NCBI RefSeq assembly: GCF_900475315.1
Contig: NZ_LS483369.1
Span: 248,001 to 312,000 of the forward strand
Reading direction: 5' to 3'
Length of the DNA stretch: 64,000 nt
Source of the DNA: Neisseria cinerea
GTDB taxonomy: Bacteria; Pseudomonadota; Gammaproteobacteria; Burkholderiales; Neisseriaceae
Shown here: one piece after another, positions 50,489-59,721 of the stretch
Layout: the number at the start of each line of letters is the position of its first letter
How positions within the stretch are numbered: the first letter of the stretch is position 1
The notes under the pieces: generated by a model
What the model saw: the letters and a program-made list of their open reading frames with translations, nothing else
Databases searched by the model: none
Told to the model about the DNA's origin: nothing
Made by a program: the position numbers and the translations under genes

Positions 50489-51109
50489 ATGAAGCCTCAA
50501 TTCATCACTTTGGACGGTATAGACGGAGCCGGAAAATCCACCAACCTTGCCGCCATCAAGGCATGGTTTGAACGGAGGGGACTGCCCGTCCTGTTTACGC
50601 GCGAACCGGGCGGTACGGCGCTGGGAGAGGCATTGCGCGAGATTTTGCTCAATCCGGCAACCAAAGCAGGTTTGCGTGCGGAAACCCTGATGATGTTTGC
50701 CTCACGTATGCAGCATATCGAGGAAGTCATCCTGCCCACGCTTTCAGACGGCATACACGTCGTATCAGACCGTTTTACCGACGCAACCTTTGCCTATCAG
50801 GGCGGAGGACGGGGAATGCCGTCTGAAGACATTGAAATATTGGAACATTGGGTGCAGGGCGGTTTGAAACCGGATTTGACCCTGCTGTTGGATGTGCCGC
50901 TGGAAGTATCGATGGCGCGTATCGGACAGTCGCGTGAGAAAGACCGGTTCGAGCAGGAACAGGCGGATTTCTTCATGCGTGTGCGCAGCGTTTATCTGAA
51001 CCGTGCCGCAGCCTGCCCGGAACGTTACGCCGTTATTGACGGCAACCGCAGCGTGGAAGAAGTCAGAAATAGCATAGAAAAGGTGTTGGACGGGCATTTC
51101 GGATATTGA
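50489..51109 (+). CDS. tmk: Thymidylate kinase
   Basis: A 206-residue kinase making dTDP from dTMP. P-loop DGIDGAGKST (residues 7-16), TREPGGTALGE and SDRFTDATFAYQGGGRG are complete. A DUS lies within the coding region near codon 85 and another near codon 110, coding for SDGIH and MPSED. Confidence 0.95.
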   Translation: MKPQFITLDGIDGAGKSTNLAAIKAWFERRGLPVLFTREPGGTALGEALREILLNPATKAGLRAETLMMFASRMQHIEEVILPTLSDGIHVVSDRFTDATFAYQGGGRGMPSEDIEILEHWVQGGLKPDLTLLLDVPLEVSMARIGQSREKDRFEQEQADFFMRVRSVYLNRAAACPERYAVIDGNRSVEEVRNSIEKVLDGHFGY

Positions 51110-51327
51110 TGGCGGATTTGAAGCAAGAAGGCCCGCCTCAGCAAAAAATCAGATGGTTGTACCGCCTATCAAAATAGCGGTATGCGCCAAACCTTGGTCA
51201 TGATAGAATTACACGCAGTTACAAGGCAGGAAGCGTGGGAAATATCGACGAACCGCCCGTAACCCGATGTCTCGAAAGTGTTTCGGACAGTCCGATTCAA
51301 ATTTCTTTCTCACAACAGGATTGATAC

Positions 51328-52608
51328 ATGGAAAACTCATTGAAAGAAGCCGCCCTGCAGTTCCACGAATTCCCCGTGCCGGGCAAAATCTCCGTTACCC
51401 CAACCAAATCTCTGGCCACGTCTAAAGACTTGGCGTTGGCGTACTCTCCGGGCGTAGCTGCTCCTTGTATGGAAATCCATGCCGATCCGCAAACTGCCTA
51501 TAAATACACTGCCAAAGGCAATTTGGTTGCCGTGATTTCCAACGGTACCGCCGTTTTGGGCTTGGGCGATATCGGTGCACTGGCCGGTAAACCCGTGATG
51601 GAAGGTAAAGGCGTATTGTTCAAAAAATTCGCCGGCGTTGATGTATTTGATATCGAAATCGATGAAAAAGACCCGCAAAAACTGGTAGACATCATCGCTT
51701 CTTTGGAACCGACTTTCGGTGGTATCAACCTCGAAGACATCAAAGCGCCTGAGTGCTTCTATATCGAACGCGAATTGCGCAAACGTTGCAAAATCCCTGT
51801 ATTCCACGACGACCAACACGGTACCGCCATCATCACTGCCGCCGCAGTATTGAACGCTTTGCGTCATACCGGCCGTAAAATCGAAGAAGCGACTTTGGTG
51901 TGTTCCGGCGCAGGTGCGGCCGCGATTGCCTGCTTGAACCAATTGCTGGATTTGGGTTTGAAACGTGAAAACGTGACCGTTTGCGACTCCAAAGGCGTGA
52001 TTTACAAAACCCGCGAAGACAAAGACCGCATGGATGAGTCCAAACAGTTCTACGCCATAGAAGACAACGGTCAACGCGTATTGGCCGATGCCGTCAAAGG
52101 CAAAGACATCTTCTTGGGCTTGTCCGGTGCAAACCTGCTGACGCCTGAAATGTTGAACACCATGAATGCCAAACCCATCGTGTTCGCTATGGCTAACCCG
52201 AATCCGGAAATTCTGCCGCCGCTGGCAAAAGAAACCCGTCCGGACGTGGTTATCGGTACTGGCCGTTCAGACTTCCCGAACCAAGTGAACAACGTATTGT
52301 GCTTCCCGTTCATCTTCCGCGGTGCGTTGGATGTCGGTGCAACGACCATCAACGAAGAAATGAAACGCGCCTGCGTGTATGCGCTGGCAGATTTGGCGAT
52401 GGAAGAAGTAACCGAAGAAGTGGTTGCCGCTTACGGTAAGAAATTCGAATTCGGCGCGGAATACCTGATTCCGACCCCGTTTGACTCCCGCCTGCTGCCT
52501 CGCGTTGCTACGGCTGCCGCCAAAGCAGCGATGGAAAGCGGCGTGGCAACCCGTCCGATTGCAGATTTGGAAGCTTACGCTGCCAAGCTGAGCGAATGGA
52601 AGCTGTAA
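51328..52608 (+). CDS. maeB: NADP-dependent malic enzyme, short form
   Basis: A 426-residue malic enzyme that decarboxylates malate to pyruvate with [40 protein letters not shown] (metal ligands) and [11 protein letters not shown] (nucleotide fold) are intact. Enterobacterial MaeB carries an extra C-terminal phosphotransacetylase-like domain of more than 300 residues; it is absent here. A CAGGA site precedes the ATG, and the gene stands alone. Confidence 0.93.
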   Translation: MENSLKEAALQFHEFPVPGKISVTPTKSLATSKDLALAYSPGVAAPCMEIHADPQTAYKYTAKGNLVAVISNGTAVLGLGDIGALAGKPVMEGKGVLFKKFAGVDVFDIEIDEKDPQKLVDIIASLEPTFGGINLEDIKAPECFYIERELRKRCKIPVFHDDQHGTAIITAAAVLNALRHTGRKIEEATLVCSGAGAAAIACLNQLLDLGLKRENVTVCDSKGVIYKTREDKDRMDESKQFYAIEDNGQRVLADAVKGKDIFLGLSGANLLTPEMLNTMNAKPIVFAMANPNPEILPPLAKETRPDVVIGTGRSDFPNQVNNVLCFPFIFRGALDVGATTINEEMKRACVYALADLAMEEVTEEVVAAYGKKFEFGAEYLIPTPFDSRLLPRVATAAAKAAMESGVATRPIADLEAYAAKLSEWKL

Positions 52609-52624
52609 TACGCTGAGTGTAAAA

Positions 52625-52656
52625 ATGCCGTCTGAACCATTTTCAGGCGGCATTTT
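52625..52656 (+). terminator. Inverted-DUS terminator of maeB
   Basis: ATGCCGTCTGAA (52625-52636) with TTCAGGCGGCAT (52642-52653; one G:T-type change), then TTTT. Confidence 0.75.
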
Positions 52657-52689
52657 GCTGTCAGATTGATAAATGAAAGATACTGGAAA

Positions 52690-52971
52690 ATGAAAGAGAT
52701 GGAACCTGTCCGTTATCATATTGGCGATATGCCCGAGACTTCAAAACAAACCGCCCCCGTCATGACGACAGGGCAGTGGGTGTTGACGATGATTGTTTTC
52801 ATGATTCCTTTGGTCAACATCATTATGCTTTTTGTTTGGGCGTTCGGCAGCGGCAACCCTAACCGTGCCAATTTCTGTAAAGCTCAGTTGCTTATTTACC
52901 TTGTTGGTTTGCTTATCGGTTTGATTTTCGTATTACTTATAGGTGGATCTGCATCGGGTACGCATTATTAA
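52690..52971 (+). CDS. Small two-helix membrane protein of unknown function
   Basis: A 93-residue protein with two hydrophobic segments (about residues 27-46 and 66-86) joined by GSGNPNRANFCKAQLL. This resembles small neisserial and DUF4870-like membrane proteins, but I do not recognise it with certainty. Starts at 52690 or 52699 are both possible; a TTG at 52666 is less so. It lies 38 bases before lpxK and may be co-transcribed. Confidence 0.6.
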   Translation: MKEMEPVRYHIGDMPETSKQTAPVMTTGQWVLTMIVFMIPLVNIIMLFVWAFGSGNPNRANFCKAQLLIYLVGLLIGLIFVLLIGGSASGTHY

Positions 52972-53009
52972 TGTACCGGCTGATTCTGCTTTGAAGATTT
53001 GTATCGAGT

Positions 53010-54044
53010 ATGCCGAATTGTTTCAAATTTCATACCGTTATCGAACGGCATTGGCAACGCCCTAATGCTTTACTGTCTTTTTTCCTCAAACCGCTGTCGT
53101 TGCTGTTTGCCCGAATAGCGGCGAAACGGCGTGCGGATTTTTTGTCGGGACGTAGGAAAAGTGAAAAACTGCCCGTGCCTGTGGTTGTGGTCGGTAATAT
53201 CCATGCCGGCGGTACAGGAAAAACGCCGATTGTCGCCGCGCTGGTGTCGGGTTTGCAGGAAAAGGGCGTCAAGGTCGGCATCATCAGTCGAGGCTACGGG
53301 CGCAAGAGCAAGGCGGGTCATGTATTGAATGCCGAGAGCCGAGCGGAAGATGCAGGCGACGAGCCTTTGCTGCTGTTCCGCAAAACCGGTGCGCCGACGG
53401 CGGTGGGCAGCAGCCGTGCGGAGGCAGGCAGGGCGTTGCTGGCGGCGCATCCCAACATCGGGCTGATTGTGGCGGACGACGGTTTGCAGCATTACGCCCT
53501 GCGGCGGGATGTGGAAATCGCGGTGTTTCCGGCGGCGGATACAGGGCGTACGGATTTGGACTTGCTGCCCAACGGTAATTTGCGCGAACCTTTGTCGCGG
53601 CTGGATTCGGTGGATGCGGTCGTTGTCAGCGGCGGCAAGGTGGATGCGTCGTTTATGCCATCTGAAAATATGTTTCACAGCCGTATCGAAACGGGACAAA
53701 TTTACCGTTTGAACCGGCCGTCCGAAATACTGGACACGGGCCGTCTGAAAAATCAAACCGTCGCCGCCGTGGCAGGCATCGCCAAGCCGGAGCGTTTTTT
53801 CGATTCGTTGCGGAGCATGGGCATCACCTTGAACCAAACCGTCGCGCTGCCCGACCACGCCGATATTTCGGCGGCAGATTTGCCCGATGCGGACGCGGTG
53901 ATTATTACGGAAAAGGATGCGGTCAAGTTTTCAGACGGCATCGGTTTGAACCATGTATGGGTATTGCCCGTTTGTGCGATAATCGAACCTGATTTATCGG
54001 ATTTTGTGTTTGAGCAGCTGGAAGGAGTGCTAAAGGCTGTCTGA
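53010..54044 (+). CDS. lpxK: Tetraacyldisaccharide 4'-kinase LpxK
   Basis: A 344-residue membrane-associated kinase that adds the 4' phosphate to the lipid A precursor. The P-loop [14 protein letters not shown] (about residues 61-74), SRGYGRKSK and [11 protein letters not shown] are family signatures. A hydrophobic N-terminal helix (about 20-38) anchors it. UPF0434 and kdsB, also in lipooligosaccharide synthesis, follow after one gene. Confidence 0.94.
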   Translation: MPNCFKFHTVIERHWQRPNALLSFFLKPLSLLFARIAAKRRADFLSGRRKSEKLPVPVVVVGNIHAGGTGKTPIVAALVSGLQEKGVKVGIISRGYGRKSKAGHVLNAESRAEDAGDEPLLLFRKTGAPTAVGSSRAEAGRALLAAHPNIGLIVADDGLQHYALRRDVEIAVFPAADTGRTDLDLLPNGNLREPLSRLDSVDAVVVSGGKVDASFMPSENMFHSRIETGQIYRLNRPSEILDTGRLKNQTVAAVAGIAKPERFFDSLRSMGITLNQTVALPDHADISAADLPDADAVIITEKDAVKFSDGIGLNHVWVLPVCAIIEPDLSDFVFEQLEGVLKAV

Positions 54045-54099
54045 AAGCACAGTTTGGGCGAAGTGATAACGGACTGGAATAAGAACGTCCTATGCCACC

Positions 54100-54134
54100 A
54101 TTCCCGAACAGGCAGGAATCCGGACACCGGATTC
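54100..54134. repeat. Degenerate dRS3-type neisserial repeat with adjoining hairpin
   Basis: ATTCCC, 8 bases, AGGAAT (54100-54119) matches the dRS3 form ATTCCC-N8-GGGAAT with one change. It overlaps a hairpin GAATCCGG/CCGGATTC (54116-54134, 3 base loop), which could also terminate lpxK transcription. Confidence 0.6.
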
Positions 54135-54197
54135 TAAAAATGTTTATAAATTTCATAAATTAACAACGCTTGTATTTCCGATATTAAAGGATTGAAT

Positions 54198-54779
54198 ATG
54201 AAGCTGAAAACCCTGTTATTATCTTTCGCCTCTTTGGCATTGTGCGCCGGCGCGTTTGCCGCTCCGCCCAGCGACGCCTCGCTGGAGCGTTGGTTGGATA
54301 CGCAGAATTTCGACCGGGATATAGAAAAAAATATGATTAACGGCTTCAATGTCGGATTTAAACCGTATGCGGACAAAGCCCTTGCTAAAATACCTGAAGC
54401 GAAAAAAGATCAGGCGGCAGAAGCCTTTAATCGTTATCGTGAGAATGTTTTGAAAGATTTGATCACGCCCGAAGCGAAACAGGCTGTCCGCAATACTTTA
54501 TTGAAGAATGCTGCTGAGATATACACGCAAGAAGAAATTGACGGCATGATTGCCTTTTACAGTTCGCCTGTCGGGCAGGCAGTCGTTGCCAAAAATCCGC
54601 ATTTAATCAAGAAATCGATGAGCGAAATAGCGGTATCCCAGACTGCATTGGCAGAGAAAATCGCGCAAAATCATCTGCCTGAGTTTACAGAAGAGTTGCG
54701 GCGCATCATCTGCGGCGGTAAAAATCCTGATGCAGGCTGCAAGCAAGCCGGACAGGTTGGGAAAAGGCATCAGAAATAA
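54198..54779 (+). CDS. DUF2059 exported protein
   Basis: A 193-residue protein with a cleavable signal peptide (about residues 1-22, ending GAFAA) and a helical body with the DUF2059 pattern: YTQEEIDGMIAFYSSPVGQAVVAKNP. The C-terminus carries two cysteines (ICGGKNPDAGC), possibly disulfide bonded. Periplasmic location is likely; function is unknown. An ATTAAAGGA site precedes TTG and ATG starts; the ATG is used. Confidence 0.75.
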   Translation: MKLKTLLLSFASLALCAGAFAAPPSDASLERWLDTQNFDRDIEKNMINGFNVGFKPYADKALAKIPEAKKDQAAEAFNRYRENVLKDLITPEAKQAVRNTLLKNAAEIYTQEEIDGMIAFYSSPVGQAVVAKNPHLIKKSMSEIAVSQTALAEKIAQNHLPEFTEELRRIICGGKNPDAGCKQAGQVGKRHQK

Positions 54780-54847
54780 ATGATAGCCGTCTGAAATATT
54801 ACAGAGGGCATCCGATTGATTAAACCATCAAACCCGAAAGAAACCCC

Positions 54848-55030
54848 ATGGAAAAAAAATTCTTAGACATCCTCGTCTGCCCCGTTACCAAAGGCAGGCT
54901 GGAATATCATCAGGACAAACAGGAATTGTGGAGCCGTCAAGCCAAGCTGGCGTATCCGATTAAAGACGGTATTCCCTATATGCTGGAAAACGAAGCGCGA
55001 GCGTTGAGCGAAGAGGAACTCAAAGCATGA
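54848..55030 (+). CDS. UPF0434/Trm112-like small protein (YcaR)
   Basis: A 60-residue protein of the YcaR/Trm112 type: [42 protein letters not shown]. Only the first cysteine of the usual zinc knuckle is kept. Its TGA overlaps the kdsB ATG (ATGA), and this UPF0434-kdsB pairing is common in proteobacteria, but its function is not known. Confidence 0.85.
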
Positions 55031-55788
55031 CCGAATTCGTCGTATTGATTCCGGCGCGGCTGGATTCATCGCGCCTGCCCGGAAAAGCCTTGGCGGATAT
55101 TCACGGCAAACCGATGGTCGTGCGCGTTGCCGAACAGGCGGCAAAAAGCAAGGCGGCGCGCGTCGTCGTTGCTACCGATCATCCCGATATTCAGACGGCC
55201 TGTCAGGCGCACGGCGTCGAAGTCATCATGACTTCAAACCGGCACGAAAGCGGCACGACCCGCCTTGCCGAAGCCGCCGCCGCGCTGAAACTGCCGCAAC
55301 ATCTGGTGGTCGTCAACGTACAGGGCGACGAGCCGCTGATTGCCCCCGAACTCATCGACCGCACTGCCGAAGTCTTAGTGGAAAACAACGTACAAATGGC
55401 GACCGCGGCGCACGAATTGCACGATTTCGACGAATTTATGAATCCCAACGTCGTCAAAGTTATCCTCGATAAAAACCGCAACGCCATCTACTTCAGCCGC
55501 GCCCCGATTCCCTATCCGCGAGAAGCCATGCGCGCTGAAAAACGCGAATTGCCCGCCGAAACCGCCGTCCTGCGCCATATCGGCATCTACGCCTACCGCG
55601 CCGGTTTCCTGCAACGTTACGCCGAAATGAGCGTTTCGCCGCTGGAAACCATCGAATCACTGGAACAACTGCGCGTCCTGTGGCACGGCTACCCGATTGC
55701 TGTCGAAACCGCCAAAGAAGCCCCTGCCGCCGGCGTAGATACGCAGGAGGATTTGGACAGGGTTCGCGCTGTATTTCAGACTATATAA
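55027..55788 (+). CDS. kdsB: 3-deoxy-manno-octulosonate cytidylyltransferase
   Basis: A 253-residue enzyme that makes CMP-KDO for the lipooligosaccharide core. [18 protein letters not shown], the VATDHPDI strand and [10 protein letters not shown] are hallmarks. Coupled to the preceding small gene by an ATGA overlap. Confidence 0.95.
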
Positions 55789-55811
55789 AATAGATTCAAA
55801 GGGAAAAGGAT

Positions 55812-56327
55812 ATGTCGCAATATTTTGAGAAATGGCAACACTTGAGCCGGGAAGAACAGAAAATCCTTGCCGAAGTATGGGGTCTCGTGCAAAACGATGA
55901 TCAGGAGGTTCACTATGAAATGCTTAAATTGAATGCACCTGATGAAGCCAGCGGTGAATTTTGGTTCAGAATGGCAGAGATACTCAGCACCCTGCCACCC
56001 AACCGTTCTCTGGATCTCCGAATGAACGGCGGACGGCTGACGACGGCCGTATCTATCCTATCGGTGATGATTGAGGATAATCCCGATATACCGCAGCTTT
56101 GGGCGCAGAAAATTACCGCGCTCAATTATTTGGCACACGGACACAAAGCCCGTGCCGACGGTTTGGCACAACAGCCCGACAAAGCGGCAGAAGCCAACGA
56201 GGAGGAATACCTGACCAAAGCCCTGTCGCAAAACCTGTTGTCAACATTGGATGCCGCGCTTGCACGTTTTCCTGAAGATGTGTGGTTTCAGGAAGCTAAG
56301 CAAGATGCCCAAAAGCATTTTTTATGA
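55812..56327 (+). CDS. Hypothetical protein, possibly TPR-like
   Basis: A 171-residue soluble, acidic, helical protein that I do not recognise. The segment LTTAVSILSVMIEDNPDIPQLWAQKITALNYL and the later LDAALARFPEDVWFQEAKQDAQ resemble a pair of tetratricopeptide helices. A GGAAAAGGA site precedes the ATG, 23 bases after kdsB, so it may belong to the same message. Confidence 0.6.
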   Translation: MSQYFEKWQHLSREEQKILAEVWGLVQNDDQEVHYEMLKLNAPDEASGEFWFRMAEILSTLPPNRSLDLRMNGGRLTTAVSILSVMIEDNPDIPQLWAQKITALNYLAHGHKARADGLAQQPDKAAEANEEEYLTKALSQNLLSTLDAALARFPEDVWFQEAKQDAQKHFL

Positions 56328-56436
56328 GGATTTGATTGATAAGGATATTTTGTTTTGAGAAATGTCGATTGTCGGCATGAGCGAGGTAAATATCATTTAA
56401 TTTCAAGATGCTGATATTTATGCTTCCTGTTTCTTC

Positions 56437-56465
56437 TTGACGGTATCAATAAAGTTAATTACAAT
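56437..56465 (+). promoter_or_regulatory. Promoter of tRNA-Ser
   Basis: TTGACG (56437-56442), 17 base spacer, TACAAT (56460-56465), 14 bases before the tRNA. Confidence 0.8.
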
Positions 56466-56478
56466 TCTGCTTTCCTTA

Positions 56479-56571
56479 GGAGTAATGGCTGAGAGGCTGA
56501 AGGCACTTCCCTGCTAAGGAAGCATGTGGGGTCAACCTGCATCGAGGGTTCGAATCCCTCTTACTCCGCCA
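56479..56571 (+). tRNA. tRNA-Ser (anticodon GCT)
   Basis: A 93 base type II tRNA. Acceptor GGAGTAA pairs with TTACTCC, then G and encoded CCA. Anticodon arm CTTCC-CTGCTAA-GGAAG gives GCT for AGC/AGU codons. A long variable arm is present, as expected for serine. Confidence 0.93.
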
Positions 56572-56582
56572 CAGAATACAAG

Positions 56583-56606
56583 CGCCCCGAAACGGGGCGT
56601 TATTTT
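56583..56606 (+). terminator. Rho-independent terminator of tRNA-Ser
   Basis: CGCCCCG (56583-56589), AAA loop, CGGGGCG (56593-56599), then a T-rich run. Confidence 0.88.
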
Positions 56607-56700
56607 TTGTATAACATACTGAAAATGCATTAATAATCATTGAATTATATTTATTTTGTTTGTGTAATTTTCAGCAACAAATGTAAGCCTGTAAAGACTT

Positions 56701-56721
56701 TTATCATAAGTCTTATGATAA
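56701..56721. repeat. Perfect 21 bp palindrome
   Basis: Arms TTATCATAAG and CTTATGATAA flank a single T. It is operator-like, lying about 30 bases before the possible mini-gene; no known binding factor is suggested by the sequence itself. Confidence 0.6.
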
Positions 56722-56752
56722 TGTGTGTGGTCATTTTGAATGACAACTTACC

Positions 56753-56917
56753 ATGATGGCTAAAGTTATTATTCCGAATACGGCGGATTGGTTTAAAAAT
56801 GCAAAGCTAAAAGACGGGCTTTATCGGTTTTCAGATGGGATGACTTTATTTAAGGTATTTAGATATGTGGATTGCAATTGTAAAACAATGAGATATATTT
56901 TTTGTGAAAGTGTTTGA
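56753..56917 (+). CDS. Possible 54-residue orphan protein
   Basis: The frame reads MMAKVIIPNTADWFKNAKLK, then DGLYRFSDGMTLFKVFRYVD and CNCKTMRYIFCESV, which looks protein-like (balanced residues, two close cysteines CNC) but has no clear ribosome site. It might be a remnant of a longer immunity or phage protein. Low confidence. Confidence 0.3.
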   Translation: MMAKVIIPNTADWFKNAKLKDGLYRFSDGMTLFKVFRYVDCNCKTMRYIFCESV

Positions 56918-57067
56918 TTATGGTTATCAGCCATATTTTTGCACAAAATATGACTTATGCCAAAAACTCTAATTATAAAGAACTAGATTATTGAAATCAT
57001 ATGTTAGAATTCCCCAACCGTTTGGATAAAGCGGCAATCTAAAGATAAAACTCAAGAAAGATACAAT

Positions 57068-57571
57068 ATGAACAAACTACTGATTACTTTAATGATGGCG
57101 GCAGGTTTGGCAGCTTGTTCGCAAGAAAGCAAACAAGAGGCGCAAGAGGCGGCTTCAGCCGTTGCTTCTGAAGTTCAGGCCGAGGCATCTTCGGTTCAGG
57201 CTGCCGCACAGGAGGCTGCTCCGTCTGCAGAAGCGGCTTCAACTGAAGCCAAACCTGAGGAGAAGGCGGAAGCCCCCGCGGCGGAAGCTAAACCGGAAGC
57301 AAAAGCAGAAGCTTCCGTTGCTGTCGATGGTCAGAAAATATTTGAGGCCAGCTGTAAAATGTGTCATGGCGGTACCATTCCCGGGGCACCTGTAGTGGGT
57401 AAAAAAGACGATTGGGCACCACGTATCGCAAAAGGTAAGGAAACCTTGCACAAACACGCGCTCGAAGGTTTTAATGCGATGCCTGCCAAGGGCGGCAATG
57501 CCGGTTTGAGTGATGATGAAGTGAAGGCTGCAGTCGATTACATGGCTAATCAGTCTGGCGCAACATTCTGA
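57068..57571 (+). CDS. Cytochrome c lipoprotein with Ala/Glu-rich tether
   Basis: A 167-residue protein: signal peptide with lipobox LAAC (Cys 17), a low-complexity linker of about 65 residues rich in A, E, K and P (residues 20-85), then a class I cytochrome domain with one heme site CKMCH (about residue 110) and an axial methionine in NAMPAKGG. The domain resembles cytochrome c5. It probably carries electrons in the periplasm to a terminal oxidase or nitrite reductase while anchored by lipid; the partner is not shown here. Confidence 0.85.
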   Translation: MNKLLITLMMAAGLAACSQESKQEAQEAASAVASEVQAEASSVQAAAQEAAPSAEAASTEAKPEEKAEAPAAEAKPEAKAEASVAVDGQKIFEASCKMCHGGTIPGAPVVGKKDDWAPRIAKGKETLHKHALEGFNAMPAKGGNAGLSDDEVKAAVDYMANQSGATF

Positions 57572-57623
57572 ATTGTTTACAATATTCACGATATTGTGAT
57601 CAAGCCTGTTCGGATATTTGATG

Positions 57624-57662
57624 AAACCGGATTCCATGCAATATATGGAATCCGGTTTTTTC
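57624..57662 (+). terminator. Terminator of the cytochrome gene
   Basis: AAACCGGATTCCAT (57624-57637) and ATGGAATCCGGTTT (57645-57658), a perfect 14 bp stem with a 7 base loop, then T-run. Not DUS-based. Confidence 0.92.
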
Positions 57663-57901
57663 ATTCCAAACTGAGCTATTTAAGGGGGCGGCAGTCTATA
57701 TGCCGGTTACCCATTCAAGACTTTTTTACGGCGGGTCAATCAGCTCAATACCTGTCCCCTTTTGTTGATTGTCCTTATGGTTTGTTTGGTATCGGTTCAT
57801 AAAAACCGTCAGTTGGAAAACGGCCCGTTTCCGGTAAAAAGGTTACGGCGATATGTTGCACAATCGAAGTGCCATGCCTATTCGCCTATCTGCGCGTCAG
57901 G

Positions 57902-57910
57902 TGTTATACT
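57902..57910 (+). promoter_or_regulatory. Extended -10 promoter of trpA
   Basis: TGTTATACT is an extended -10 (TGnTATACT), about 58 bases before trpA; TTCGCC at 57881 is a weak -35. Confidence 0.5.
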
Positions 57911-57967
57911 TAAAAAGATTTATCGATTGTTTGCCGGAGCCTCACCGGTATTGGGAGTGTAAGAGAA

Positions 57968-58753
57968 ATGAGTAGAATCCAACAGACTTTTGCCGTATTG
58001 GGTAATAAGAAGGCATTGATACCTTATATTACGGTTGGAGACCCGGACATTGGGGCGACTTTGGCAATAATGCACAGTATGGTGGAAAATGGTGCGGATA
58101 TTTTAGAGTTGGGTGTGCCTTTTTCTGACCCGATGGCGGATGGTCCGACTATTCAGCGTGCGGCGGAACGGGCGTTGGTAAACGGTGTTTCTCTGCGTGA
58201 TGTCTTGGATGTTGTCAGAAGGTTTCGTGAAACCGATACTCAAACGCCGGTTGTTTTGATGGGGTATTTGAATCCCATACATAAGATGGGTTATCGGGAG
58301 TTTGCTCAGGAAGCCGCAAAGGTGGGGGTGGATGGTGTGTTGACAGTGGATTCCCCCATTGAAACCATCGATTCTTTATATCGCGAGCTGAAAGGCAACG
58401 GGGTTGACTGTATTTTCCTGATTGCACCTACAACGACTGAAGGGCGCATTAAGACCATTGCACAATTTGCAGGTGGTTTCGTCTATTATGTATCGCTCAA
58501 AGGGGTCACGGGTGCGGCAAGTTTGGATACGGATGAAGTTTCGAGTAGAATAGAGTATTTGCGTCAGTATATTGATATTCCCATCGGTGTCGGTTTCGGT
58601 ATCAGTAATGCGGAAAGTGCACGCAAAATCGGTCGGGTTGCCGACGCAGTTATTGTTGGCAGCCGGATTGTGAAAGAAATCGAAAACAATACAGGCAACG
58701 AGGCTGCCGCCGTCGGTGCTTTGGTGAAAGAGTTGAAGGATGCCGTGCGCTGA
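57968..58753 (+). CDS. trpA: Tryptophan synthase alpha chain
   Basis: A 261-residue TIM-barrel subunit that splits indole-3-glycerol phosphate. ITVGDPDIG, LELGVPFSDPMADGPTIQ (catalytic Glu and Asp) and the GFGISNAE phosphate loop are present. trpB is not adjacent; trpA is followed by accD, an order seen in some proteobacteria. Confidence 0.95.
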   Translation: MSRIQQTFAVLGNKKALIPYITVGDPDIGATLAIMHSMVENGADILELGVPFSDPMADGPTIQRAAERALVNGVSLRDVLDVVRRFRETDTQTPVVLMGYLNPIHKMGYREFAQEAAKVGVDGVLTVDSPIETIDSLYRELKGNGVDCIFLIAPTTTEGRIKTIAQFAGGFVYYVSLKGVTGAASLDTDEVSSRIEYLRQYIDIPIGVGFGISNAESARKIGRVADAVIVGSRIVKEIENNTGNEAAAVGALVKELKDAVR

Positions 58754-58790
58754 CGGCGGTTCCTCATCCTGAATATTTTAGGAGTTGTCC

Positions 58791-59663
58791 ATGAGCTGGT
58801 TAGATAAAATCCTGCCACCCAAAATCAAGAATCGCGGAAAAGACGGTTCTTCCAATGTTCCCGAGGGTCTATGGCACAAATGCCCGTCTTGTTCGGCAAC
58901 CGTTTATTCTACCGAGTTGCAGCAGAACAATCAGGTTTGTCCGAAATGCAACCACCACAATCCGTTGTCGGCACGACAACGCCTGAATCTGCTTTTGGAT
59001 GAGGATGGCAGAGAGGAGGTTGCCGGAAATGTCAAACCGACAGATCCTTTGAAGTTTAAAGACAGCAAAAAATATCCGGATCGTTTGAGTGCGGCACGCA
59101 AGCTGACCGGGGAAGATGATGCTTTGGTGGTGATGAAAGGCAAGATGAACGGCCTGCCCGTTGTGGTTGCTGCGTTTGAATTCCGCTTTATCGGCGGTTC
59201 GATGGGTTCGGTTGTGGGCGAACGATTCGTACAAGGTATCCGTCGGGCGGTTGCCGACAATTGTCCGTTCGTCTGTGTGGCGGCTTCCGGCGGTGCGCGT
59301 ATGCAGGAGGGCGTAAACTCATTGATGCAGATGACGAAAACCAGTGCCGCGCTGCACTTGTTGACGGAAAAACGCCTGCCGTTTATATCAGTATTGACCG
59401 ATCCGACCATGGGCGGCGTATCCGCCAGCTTCGCTTTCCTCGGCGATGTCGTATTGGCCGAACCCAATGCCCTAATCGGTTTTGCGGGACCGCGCGTTAT
59501 TGAACAGACTGTACGGGAAACCTTGCCGGAAGGCTTCCAGCGTGCCGAGTTTTTACTGGAAAAAGGCGCAATCGACCAGATTGTCGACCGGCGTGAGATT
59601 AAGCAGCGAATCAGCAGTTTGATTACGTTGTTGCTCCGTCAGGACAAAGTTGCCGCCGCATGA
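58791..59663 (+). CDS. accD: Acetyl-CoA carboxylase carboxyltransferase subunit beta
   Basis: A 290-residue subunit that, with AccA, forms malonyl-CoA for fatty-acid synthesis. The N-terminal zinc ribbon is WHKCPSCSA...NQVCPKCN (four cysteines), followed by the crotonase fold ([22 protein letters not shown]). The ATG after GGAG (58791) is the start. It lies 37 bases after trpA. Confidence 0.95.
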   Translation: MSWLDKILPPKIKNRGKDGSSNVPEGLWHKCPSCSATVYSTELQQNNQVCPKCNHHNPLSARQRLNLLLDEDGREEVAGNVKPTDPLKFKDSKKYPDRLSAARKLTGEDDALVVMKGKMNGLPVVVAAFEFRFIGGSMGSVVGERFVQGIRRAVADNCPFVCVAASGGARMQEGVNSLMQMTKTSAALHLLTEKRLPFISVLTDPTMGGVSASFAFLGDVVLAEPNALIGFAGPRVIEQTVRETLPEGFQRAEFLLEKGAIDQIVDRREIKQRISSLITLLLRQDKVAAA

Positions 59664-59678
59664 TGCCTGATAATGCGA

Positions 59679-59711
59679 ATGCCGTCTGAAAATTGTTTCA
59701 GACGGCATTTT
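59679..59711. terminator. Bidirectional inverted-DUS terminator
   Basis: ATGCCGTCTGAAA (59679-59691) with TTTCAGACGGCAT (59696-59708), between converging accD and the CNP1-like gene. Confidence 0.85.
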
Positions 59712-59721
59712 TATATCCGGT

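Larger units (their letters stand above)
56572..57067. other. AT-rich gap behind tRNA-Ser
   Basis: Nearly 500 bases, much more AT-rich than neighbours. It contains the tRNA terminator, a perfect palindrome at 56701-56721, a possible 54-codon gene (56753-56917) and no DUS. Composition and position behind a tRNA suggest the remains of an integrated element; I see no integrase or duplicated tRNA end. Confidence 0.5.
57572..57967. other. Spacer between the cytochrome gene and trpA
   Basis: About 400 bases holding the cytochrome terminator and the trpA promoter. The middle part (57670-57880) has no supported gene or repeat. Confidence 0.6.

Noticed and set aside
51160-51180. Imperfect inverted repeat ACCGCCTAT/ATAGCGGT behind tmk, as a possible terminator.
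   Set aside because: Stem has a bulge and no T-run follows; left unannotated.
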